Shown piece after piece: positions 35,302-47,300 of a DNA stretch of 64,000 nucleotides. The number at the start of each line of letters is the position of its first letter. Position 1 is the first letter of the stretch. Origin of the DNA: Gigantopelta aegis (lineage: Eukaryota; Mollusca; Gastropoda; Neomphalida; Peltospiridae); NCBI RefSeq assembly GCF_016097555.1, contig NC_054712.1, positions 59,279,824 through 59,343,823 on the forward strand. Direction: 5' to 3'. A model generated the notes under the pieces. It worked only from the letters and a program-made list of their open reading frames with translations, was not told where the DNA came from and ran no database searches. A program made the position numbers and the translations under genes.

Positions 35302-38300
35302 GTAAGTCTGTCTAAAATAATATAACTACAAAGCGAAAAAACTTCAACGATGTTTATTCGAATACTTATACCTGCTGTCCTATTTTAATTTATTGATTCC
35401 TGTCTGATACGTCGAACGTCAAACTAATTTTCATTTTGACGGTCGGCGAAATAAATAGGTTTACCCTATTTCTTCTAAGGTCGACCACAGTCACTTTTTT
35501 TCCTCCTTGTTTTGGCTTTGTACACAATAAATAAAACATATCCATCGGTAAATTTTTGGAATCCAGGACATTTGCCCCCCAGCCCAAAAATGGATAGGTG
35601 GACATTTGCCCCCCCAGTCGAAATGATGGCTAGGACATTTGCCCCCCAGTAGAAATGTTGGCTAGGACATTTGCCCCCCAGTATAAAAATTGGTTTAATT
35701 AACAACTTAAATTACTGTGTTTAATAAGTTCTTAATTAACCCTAACCCTAACCCCTAACCCCTAACCCCTAACCCCTACCCCTACCCCTAACCCCTAACC
35801 CCTAACCCCTAACCCTAACCCATGTGCTTTCTAATGTGCTTTTTCAACATGTGCTCAAAATGAAAATAAAGTTGTTCACAATATTTCTACTGGGGGGCAA
35901 CTGTCCTAGCCAACATTTCTACTGGGGGGCAAATGTCCTAGCCATCATTTCGACTGGGGGGGCAAATGCCGACCTGTAAAGGTTTGTTTTATTCTGTAGA
36001 CATTCGGTTCATTCTGTCAAAATACACCCTATGAGATTTATAAATACTAAAATGCAGTTTCACTTGCAGTGCTGTCAAGTCTCACACATTCGGCATGAGA
36101 CTCACGCATTTGAACGTTGTGTCACGCATTTGAACGTTGTGTCACGCTCTCATGCCAGTATACTCCTTGCTCATGATATCGCGGCATTTACATTTTTGCG
36201 GTTTAGCACGCGTAACGCCCCCTGGTGGCACGTTTATTATTAGAAATGTGATTACAGACAACACATTGTTTTGCCCGTTAACAAATTTGAAGAAATGTCA
36301 AAATTTTGGGTAAGTATTCATAGTTTTACTGTTTGGTCATAAAATAACAGAGTGTGTGATTTTACTGACACCCCCATGGTTATAAATAGCCCCGTACTTA
36401 ACATAAACACATACGATTCTGCTCTGACAGCTATCCGACTGTCGTCTGGTTGTTGACAATCAAAACGAGACTATACATGGTCACAGTGTTACGATATTTA
36501 GAACGCATGACCTCTAGAAAAGTATGGAAACATTTAAGGACCATGCCTATATTTATTGGCAATTTAAACAAAAAACATAACTTTTAATATGTTCTATTCT
36601 TGGTTTCACTAGATAAATATTGATTATATAACTCTTGAATCTTACTGATGTGATGAACAATTTAAAAAATGCCCACACAGTCTTGCATAATAATAATAAT
36701 TATTATTACTGACTTTTCCATTGAAAAATGTAAATATTTTACTACAGTTGAAAAACAAAACATTTTGACTTTTCTTCGTTCTTGTGTTGAAGTTTGTTTA
36801 CTAGACATTACTACAAATGTGTTTAGAAAAAGAACCATTTTTGACCCGTGCGGTCCACCATATTGTAAAATTTGCGATTTACCACGATATCGTGGTAACT
36901 TCCCTTGAACGGAAGCCAGTGCTATGGTGTACTTCCATCAACTGTTTTAATGTTAGAACTGCATTTATTTGTTAACACAATGTCATGGACGTGATTGCAG
37001 ATATAGCAAAAATTGCAACCCAAGTATATATTCTTTATTTCTTCCAAATAGTTAAGTACCGCGATATCGTGGTACCCCAGTATACATGATTTTCTCATGC
37101 ATTTGAAACATTATAGCAAAAAATGTTTTATGTATACATATATATTTTTTGTTGTTCACTTGATCTCGACGACTGACAAACAATCCTACGACTGCTGGCC
37201 GGCCCGGTTAAGCATCGTAAGGCATTAAAATCATATAATAGGTGTCCATGTTGTTTATTGGTCAGAATCTCGAACCTTGACCAATTGTCAGTCCCTTATT
37301 TCATACGCCGGGTTTATTCGGATTCATGATGTTGGACTCTTGACCAGACAAAATCTCACTCCTTGTGAAAGTTCCAACTTGAGAGCTCTGAACTTGTTGA
37401 TCCACTGCGTGGCCAAGTGGTTAGAGTGTTCGGCTACAGTCCCGATGGTCTGGAGTTCAAATTCAGATCCTAGCATTACGTCAGGGATTTACCTTGTTTT
37501 TCCGAAATGGGGGTCCCTTGGACTCACCTCTTTCTTTTCTGGGGGTCCCAACCTGAAAACAAAGAGTCCCAAAACCACACAAATGACAGAGAGCTGCAGA
37601 CAACAAATCACGTGTATACTGTATATGTTTCATTAAAGTAAATTTAACAAGCTGTGTTGTTGTTTTTCCTTTCGGGAAATCAATGTCGGTATTCATTGTT
37701 TATTCTTTCAAAATCAACATTTCACTTTGATCTGTATAATTATTTGAACCATTTCCTGCAAGCTAAATGACACTCACAATACCATGCGTTGTTTATGAAT
37801 CGTGCTACTTGTTTGTTAATGCAAATCGGAACATTTAACCAATTTGTTTTATTCGCCCAGGAATTTCCGATTGTGTTCGGCCTGTTGATGAGAAGTTCTG
37901 AATGATCGCAAATCCGCGATCTCTTTCCGGAAATTACCAACTTTACACGATTAAGCGCAGCAAAGAATAAAGACGCAGTGTTCCCAGAGATTAAAACTTT
38001 TTGTTTTCGATATGGGGTTACCCCATTTGAATACGCAGTTTATAGGTAGAAAAGAAATAGTGTGTTACACAGAATGGTCGATCTTTGATAGTGGACAGGG
38101 TTACTGAAAATGTCAGATATTTTATGCGTCCCACGAGACGCAGTATCTCTATTTTTGCGGGTCCAGTTAAGTTTTAGTGCGTCATATACGCAAGTTTTGT
38201 GCGTCCGGTAAATCCCTGTTACGTCGTTTGTAGTGTTTAATGCAATATCCAGTAGATATCGTAATCCAGTACCCCAAAGAAGAGGGGGGTGGGGGTGTGG

Positions 38301-41300
38301 CCCGCTTCAGGATTTTTCACAATATTTTTGGGATTAGTAGTTGCAACAAATATATTTTGTGTGTGAGTAAGAAAGGAGACATCAAGTAATTAGCTGTTTT
38401 AATATTAATTTTATATATTTTCAGGTATTCATTGCACTTAAAGAGAAAAATGCAGAATTTCAGAAAAGGAATGTTGATCTGTTAAAACTGGAGCAGATGG
38501 AGGCATGGTTTATGCGAATCAATCCACGCGGAGAAGTGCCAGTACTGAAGGACGGCGAGAAGATTGTTCTGGATTCCGAAGATATTATAGATTATATTGA
38601 CAAAGAAATTCATGCAGGTCATTTTATTTGTTTAAAATCTTAAGACAGCCTGGCCTTTAATGACCCTTTTTAGTGAAGTATTATAGATGCATTGCTATAG
38701 TTTTAACAAACCCTATCAGTCCATATCATCATCTGTCCAGGCATGTGCGCAGGGGGAGAGTTTCGGGGGTCAAACCCTATCAATCCATATCATCATCTGT
38801 CCAAGCTTGTGTGCAGGGGGAGGGTTTCGGGGGTCAAACCATATCAGTCCATATCATCATATGTCTAGGCGTGTGCGCAGGGGGAGAGTTTTGGGGGTCA
38901 AACCATATCAGTCCATATCATCATATGTCCAGGCATGTGCGCAGGGGGAGAGTTTCGGGGGTCAAACCCTATCAGTCCATATCATTATCTGTCCAGGCGT
39001 GTGTGCAGGGGGAGGGTTTCGGGGGTCAAACCATATCAGTCCATATCATCATCTGTCCAGGCGTGTGTGCAGGGGGAGAGTTTTGGGGGTCAAACCATAT
39101 CAGTCCATATCATCATATGTCCAGGCGTGTGTGCAGGGGGAGGGTTTCGGGGGTCAAACCCTATCAGTCCATATCATCTGTCCAGGCGTGTGTGCAGGGG
39201 GAGGGTTTCGGGGGTCAAACCCTATCAGTCCATATCATTATCTGTCCAGGCGTGTGTGCAGGGGGAGGGTTTCGGGGGTCAAACCATATCAGTCCATATC
39301 ATTATCTGTCCAGGCGTGTGTGCAGGGGGAGGGTTTCGGGGGTCAAACCCTATCAGTCCATATCATTATCTGTCCAGGCGTGTGTGCAGGGGGAGGGTTT
39401 CGGGGGTCAAACCATATCAGTCCATATCATTATCTGTCCAGGCGTGTGTGCAGGGAGAGGGTTTCGGGGGTCAAACCATATCAGTCCATATCATCATATG
39501 TCCAGGCGTGTGTGCAGGGGGAGGCTTTTGGGGGTCAAATCCTATCAGTCCATATCATCTGTCCAGGCGTGTGTGCAGGGGGAGGGTTTCGGGGGTCAAA
39601 CCATATCAATCCATAGCATCATCTGTCCAGGCGTGTGTGCAGGGAGAGGGTTTCGGGGGTCAAACCCTATCAGTCCATATCATCATCTGTCCAGGCGTGT
39701 GTGCAGGGGGAGGGTTTCGGGGGTCAAACCCTATCAGTCCATATCATCTGTCCAGACGTGTGTGCAGGGGGAGTGTTTCGGGGATCAAACCCTATCAGTC
39801 GATATCATCTGTTCAGGCGTGTGTGCAGGGGGAGGGTTTCGGGGGTCAAACCATATCAGTCCATATCATCATATGTCCAGGTGTGTGTACAGCGGGAGGG
39901 TTTCGGGGATCAAACCCTATCAGTCCATATCATCTGTCCAGACGTGTGTGCAGGGAGAGGGTTTCGGGGATCAAACCCTATCAGTCCATATCATCTGTCC
40001 AGGTGTGTATGCAGGGGGAGGGTTTCGGGGGTGAAACCCTATAAGTCCATATCATCATTTGTCCAGGTGTGTGTGCAGGGGGAGGGTATCAGTCCATATC
40101 ATCATCTGTCCAGGTGTGTGTGCAGGGGGAGGGTTTCGGGGGTCAAACCCTATCGATCCATATCGTCATCTGTCCAGGTGTATTTGCAGGGGGAGGGTTT
40201 CGGGGGTGAAACCCTATAAGTCCATATCATCATTTGTCCAGGTGTGTGTGCAGGGGGAGGGTATCAGTCCATATCATCATCTGTCCAGGTGTGTGTGCAG
40301 GGGGAGGGTATCAGTCCATATCATCATCTGTCCATGCATGTGTACAGGGGGAGGGTATCAGTCCATATCATCATCTGTTCAGGCATGTGTGCAGGGGGAG
40401 GGTATCAGTCCATATCATCATCTGTCCAGGAGTGTGTGCAGGGGGAGGGTATCAGTCCATATCATCATCTGTCCAGGCGTGTGTACAGGGGGAGGGTATC
40501 AGTCCATATCATCATCTGTCCAGGCGGGTGTGCAGGGGGAGGGTATCAGTCCATATCATCATCTGTCCATGCGTGTGTACAGGGGGAGGGTATCGGTCCA
40601 TATCATCTGTCCAGGCGGGTGTGCAGGGGGAGGGTTTCGGGGGTCAAACCCTATCGGTCCATATCATCTGTCCAGGCGTGTGTGCAGGGGGGAGGGTTTT
40701 GGGGGTCAAACCCTATCAGTCCATATCATCTGTCCAGGCGTGTGTGCAGGGGGAGGGTATCAGTCCATATTATCATCTGTCCAGGCGTGTGTGCAGGGGG
40801 AGGGTATCAGTCCATATTATCATGTCCAGGCGTGTGTACAGGGGGAGGGTTTCGGGGGTCAAAATCCTTACCTTCTCAAGGAAACTCGCCAAATGTGAAT
40901 TTTAAAAACAAGTTTTATTTTAATTTGGCAAAATAATTTCATGAAAAAATTGATATTTTGTTAGAAAATAACCAGGTTTCTGCAGTTTTTGAAGTTTGAT
41001 AGATAATTTCACGAAATTTTCTGTGAACCCAGAGCTATCCCTGTTTTTAATATATATATTTTACTGGGAGCTTGTTACCCCCTCTTATAAACTTTGCTGA
41101 TCACAGTCTACGCCCCTTTCAGCTCTGTGAAAATTCCTTCATGTGTGCCTGCTGTCTTCATACAACATACCATGTACAGGTAAACAGGTCAGGTGACGCC
41201 CGTCTTCATACAACATACCGTGTACAGGTAAACAGGTCAGGTGACGCCCATCTTCATACAACATACCGTGTACAGGTAAACAGGTCAGGTGACGCCCGTC

Positions 41301-44300
41301 TTCATACAACATACCGTGTACAGGTAAACAGGTGAGGTGACGCCCGTCTTCATACAACATACCGTGTACAGGTAAACAGGTGAGGTGACGCCCGTCTTCA
41401 TACAACATACCGTGTACAGGTAAACAGGTGAGGTGATGCCCGTCTTCATACAACATACCGTGTACAGGTAAACAGGTGAGGTGACGCCCCTCTTCATACA
41501 ACATACCGTGTACAGGTAAACAGGTGAGGTGACGCCCGTCTTCATACAACATACCGTGTACAGGTAAACAGGTCAGGTGACGCCCGTCTTCATACAACAT
41601 ACCGTGTACAGGTAAACAGGTCAGGTGACGCCCGTCTTCATACAACATACCGTGTACAGGTAAACAGGTCAGGTGAGGCCTGTCTTCAATGGCGATGTGA
41701 TGAAAACTATATATACTTGTGACTCTGTGATGCATGTAGATTTCTCATAATGGGTCACAGAAATCAAGGAAGGGTTGTCAAAGGAAGAAAATGTTCATTG
41801 GTGCTTTAAGCATATCAAATTCTGAAATTATGCAATTCAAATCCAAGTCCAATACCATGATGATATTGGCCAACAACATGTTTGTTTGGATTTTCTGACG
41901 AGCAATTACAGCTTTTGCACAAACGATCCCTTGTTTATGTTGATATTGGTTTTGCATAACTGACAGACGAACGACAAAATTTTGGTGGAGTGTAATCATC
42001 TAAAGCCGATGAGAAAAGATATATTTTAAATTTTACCCATAATTAATTGAATTAAAAAAACAACTTTGATTTGTATATAGTTTTCAAATATACTTACCTT
42101 GATGTGTACAGTTTGTTGTATTATACTTTTCCCACACAGCTCTGGTTTTACATAATTATATAAATTTGATGTTAATGTAAATAATCTTTCCATTTTAATT
42201 TTACTTACATATACCTTTGTTTGACACCCAATAGCTGATGTGTGTTTTTGTGTTGGGGTGTTGTTAAATGTTCATTCATTCATTCATCATTCATTCTGCA
42301 TTATCAATTACTGGAAACAGTTGAGACAAAACTGCCTATCTTGTTTGTTTCAGCATTTTATCTACACCCCTGTATTAAAAATGACTGATGGTACATCATG
42401 TAATTTGTTAAAAAACATTTTTATTTACTCTTTTTTGGGGGGGAGTGGGGGGTAATTTTTTTTTGAGAATTGGTATGAGTTTAAAACTTAATAATATGTT
42501 TTTATACAAGTTTTATATATATGACCGTTCACTGGTTCCCTTTTAATGCAAATGAACTATGCAAATAACATTTAAAGCTAGATCTAAGCATGTGTGTACA
42601 TTTTAATATTTGTGTGATTTATAGATATAAGACTGGTGCCAGGAACAGAGTCTGAATATGGAAAGCAAGTTGCCAAGTTTCGTAAATTGCTCCTTGAATT
42701 TTCGCCTGAATTGTTAACTTTTGGAACAATGTTTCATCCTGAGTTGACGCCAGAAAACACCCGAGGTGCCACACTTTTAAAAATGGATGCAAAAGGTACG
42801 AACAAGAAAACCCCATTATGACATCAGGGTTCATATGAAAATCCTGGAAAGTCATGGAAAATGAAAATCAGTGTAGAATTTTTTTTTTTTTTTTTTTTTA
42901 CTAAATACAGGGCACAATATTTGACAAGAACCATTGTTCTGTTCGCATGTCAGTTATGCAACTTTAAAATCACGAGAACCACCAATTGGTTACGTGGTGA
43001 AAAATTGCATTTTAAAATTAAAAATACAATGCATCAGTATTGAAAGTGAAAATCAGTTCATGTTTTTTTGAACCACCAATGTAGCACAGAACTGTAGTTC
43101 AAGTGCTTTAGGATTAGGTAAGCCTAACTCATCGGTTACGAGAACTATATTAGTGTAACCGAACAATCAGTTACCTAAGTAAAACTTATGTGAACTTACT
43201 TGCAGTTACCTAAGATTTTGAAATATTGTCCCGTGTAAATACTAGACCATGTGCTTGTTTCTTGCATACAAAATAAAAATCGACAACACCCCATTCTTTT
43301 GACGTCTATTTATATGTTATGCCTGGTGTGATCAAGATTATTTGCCACCAGCTGAAGTCCAAACAAAACCATAAGTCAGTCGTGGTTTGTTTCATTCTGG
43401 ACTACCTACAAAAACTGTCAAATTATATTGTACAAAATTAATATTTATTATTACATTAAACAAATACATAAATTGACATATATTTTCAATTTTGAAAATA
43501 TTAATGGTTTTACAAATTATTTTTAGTCAAATTAATATCATCATTTACTATAGACTTGCGTGATAACCTCACTCAAAATGACACATGGTGATCCTCTGGC
43601 TGGGATAAACTGTGTATAGCATTATACAAGTACTGACATTCAGTAAAATTAGATAATCTATTCTAAATAGGTTAAGTAGTTTTAAAATGTGGCAAGAAAT
43701 CTTTTGCTCCGCATTAGTACCGATGATGTATTGTTTGATTACTTGCAGCGTTTAAGGAGCGGGCGCTTCGTTCATTGACAAACCTGTCAACATTAGCTGA
43801 GAATCACCCAGACCTACATCAAGCATATATGGCCAAGGCTAGAGATACATCTGACAAGCTTGAAAAGGTTCAAGATAAGGAAAAAATACAAAGCAATTTA
43901 ACGAAGCTGGATTCTATATTTGACAGGCTGGAGGTTCAGTTGCGGCAAATGAAAATAGGTTGGTCTTAGGAAGATGGTGTTTGTTGGAAATTTTTCATCC
44001 GAGCGATATTGGGGAGGCAAGAAGGGTGGGGTGGGGAACGGCTTCCAAAATTAGATTTAAAAGGATAATCTGGTCAGATATGGATCTTATATGTTGGAAA
44101 GCTCTAGCACCCACCAAATTCGCCAATTGTGATTTCATTTTAATTTGGCTAAATAATTTCATGTAATAAATGATATTTCTTTTCACATTACCTGTCCTCA
44201 AACAAGGGCACCTCCCCCCCACGCAAGTGGTCTGGTCCGAACATCCCAACAGCCAATGGGATGGCCTAAATTCTTCTACTGCATACTGCTCTCTAGTTCC

Positions 44301-47300
44301 GGTCACATGACTGTAACTTCCTTCTTTTTCTCTTCGCTAAAGGGTCTGGACGTCCTTTTGCTTGGCTCTGTTTTGGACTCAACTTTTTTATAAGACCTTT
44401 GGTTTTGTATTCGTGTTTGGGTGAAATGTTTTTTCACCTTCGTTTTCGTTAGCTTTCGTATGTCTTTTCGCGTATTTCGCTTGACTTTCCAAGCATTTAT
44501 TTACATGAAATGTTGTTTATATTGCCGGTTGTCGTGTCGGACGCCATTTGCAAAATGGCGTCTTTGTTGACCGGCTTTGTGTTTGTGTCATGTTTTTTTT
44601 CTTTCTTTCTCTTTCACAGATTGAAAAATTATTATCATGTCTGATAATGTTAATGTTCAGCGACTTGTACGAGCGTGTTTACGCTGTAAGAAGTTTACTG
44701 CTGGCGGCGACCCACACGACTTATGTCCGGGTTATGTTCCGTGTGCCCTTACTTCAAGATGCGACCTTGTTCGGGGTTATCAGATGTCGAGTTCGCGGCT
44801 TACCTGAAGGTGTCAGCGAGGGCCAAGAAGGTGGAATCTTCGCCTTTCATAGCAGACTCCGTGGCGGAAGTGTTACGCTCCATTTTGCCGTCCATGCTTC
44901 AAGAAACAATGGCGTCGATGGCGACCGTACCCAAACCGGCGGTTCGAGGTCAGGTCCAGTTCCAGTCCCTTCTTCAGGGAGTGCGGCTTCTTCAGCTCCA
45001 CCGATACCTAAGACTTCGGATGACAGGCCTGCGGTCTTACGCAGCCCTCAAAGAAGCCGGCTCATTCAGATAGACGCTCCACGGATTCCAAGGCTCACCT
45101 CTTCGGCGCATCGGAGCCGGGACCGTAGCCGCTCCACACGACCTGTACGGGTTCCACGGATCGTCAGTGCCGACCTTCAGTTGATGTGGCTTCCAAGGCC
45201 TCCGAGGGATCTAGACGGGACTGTCCATGGTCCGGTTTAACCGGCGGCTTCCATTACGGTAGATCGATTGGCCTGTGCTCGAGTTCTACGAGACACTGGT
45301 GATGAAGCGCCTGCGGCATCTGTCATTGAAGAGCCACGGACCATATGACTATGAGGGATTGCTTGACGGCCGTCTACGACATGTTGCCGTCCTTGCCACA
45401 TCCACTGGCACCGTCCAAGAAGGGACCGACACCAATGATAGCGACGTATGTCCCTCCGGAGGATGTGGTAATCCGTTCCTTGGTATCCACACGGGACGGC
45501 CCACGGTCTGGTTCTCCGGTATCTCCATCGGGCCATGACCAGAGCGACTGGCCTGTTCACGGGTGCTACGTGACTTTTCTGATGATGTATTGGTTCTTGC
45601 GGTGCTGGAAGATCTGGATGCGGCGGACCACCTGTCACTGAGGGACTGTCTGGCTGTCATATCTGATACGCTACCGCCGCTGGCCCATCCACCGGTTTCA
45701 GCCAAGAAGGGTCCGGTTTCGATGATCGCCACTGAGGTTCCACCGGCAGATGTCGGCTTTCGATCGTTGGCTGCCACAGGCCCCCGTCGGTTTACACGGC
45801 TACCAGTAACCGGCCCGTGCGGATCGTTTGTTCCAGCAGACGGAACCCTGTAACGAACTGGAAGATTGCGTCATCGGCTCACCGTTCAGTACCGTCGTCC
45901 CGTGATCGATCGAAGTGGTACAGCGTCCAAGGGTTCCACTGGCTCCTGACGGGACCGTCCACGGTCCATGTTTCCGATTGCAGCCAGTACATTGGATTGA
46001 ATTGCCTGTGCCAGGTTACTGAGCGATTTTCCAGATGATGCGTCGGTACCTTCCGTTATAGAAGATCCGGACGCAGTGACCCACATGGCTGTGGTGGATT
46101 GTCTCGCTGCGGTGTATGATATGCTTTCGTCACTGCACAGTCCACTGGCACCATTCTAAAAGGTTTCCGTTTGAGGACTGATCCGATGTCGAGGTTTACT
46201 TGAGTCGACTTCGTTTGTGCCGTTCCCCATTCGTCCCAACGAACGTATCCCGTCTTCAACCTATCCTTCAACGGTGTGGTGCCTGCCTTGGATGACGCTG
46301 TTTCCGGCGGGACCAGACGTCTTCCTAGAACTTACAGATTGGCACGTCCTATCGATGTTTGTAGATGCTGTCCTATTTGATGTTTTCCTGGCGACCATAA
46401 CTCCTCATGTGCAGGATGCCAGAGGATATGCCTTGTTCCAGCCGTCGACTTTGATGTTGGTCTACCTTATATCTGCCGTGACGTCGATGTGCACTACGAT
46501 TGCACACTATCGTCAACCGACTTGCCTGAAGCGATCCATTCTTGACTTTCAGCACAAGCCGGTAATCTTGGCAGACTTGTGGTCTACATACGGCTGTTTG
46601 CCGTGAAGGGGTTCGACGTTACAAGCGTTCCGGGTTGGTGAGATTCCGTGCACCGATATTCTCTTGTTCGAGGAAGGTTCAGCGACATTCGGCAGATCGT
46701 TCTCTATATCCGGTGGTGATGCAAGACAGTTGCTACTTCCGCTGGTTCCGGAAGTCATCCAGTTGCCATCACGTGGTACGGGGTTTTTACCATCACCGTT
46801 TTCCTATGGTTCATTGCGGCTTATCAACTCACTGACATTCACTGTTGTTACCGCCAGAGTTCGTGACCGATGCTGTCTAGATTGTCTCTGCTGCTGTTTT
46901 GCACCGGGTGGTGTGACGGCCGTGGATTTTAGCCGGTTGCTGTTTTGCGTTGCTTCACTTCCACGTATATCGGGCATATAGCGTAGCGAGTTGCTACGCT
47001 GTATTGGCTCTTGCCTGTATCACGGGGTCACTGTTTCCGATGTTGATTCCTGAATCACTCTATTACTGTTTCATGAAGTATCATTGCAAGAGTAATTTTG
47101 ACGTCGGCGCAACATTTGACACTTAGAGGTCGCGATATCCAGTTTGTTTCTGAATCCATGCATTCAGTACAATAACGCAGATTTGCTGATCCGGTTACTA
47201 GTCGCCCTGCAGTCCAGACCCCGTTGGTGGCTGTGGTTTCCAGATGAAGCCGATCTACACATCAACCTGTTGGAGATGTTGGCAGTTTACAACGTCATCC

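Noticed and set aside
35738..35821. True chromosome end
   Set aside because: Gene and intron sequence continues on both sides, the units are irregular and the tract is short.
36669..36908. 79-codon frame with Cys-rich end (CGPPYCKICDLPRYRG)
   Set aside because: The Cys pattern hinted at a zinc motif, but it is short, starts in a (taa)n tract and has no splice or family support.
38673..40936. Several overlapping + frames of 190-453 codons
   Set aside because: Three frames are open at once over a minisatellite in an intron. This is a composition effect, not coding.
41139..41735. 198-codon minus frame with HLTCLPVHGMLYEDGR repeats
   Set aside because: 48-bp tandem array (multiple of three) inside GDAP1-like intron 2. 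Other frames are open too.
44548..45240. Host gene candidate: 230-codon frame
   Set aside because: It overlaps the DIRS gag-like region in a frame that differs from the MSDNVNVQ start. Explained by the element.
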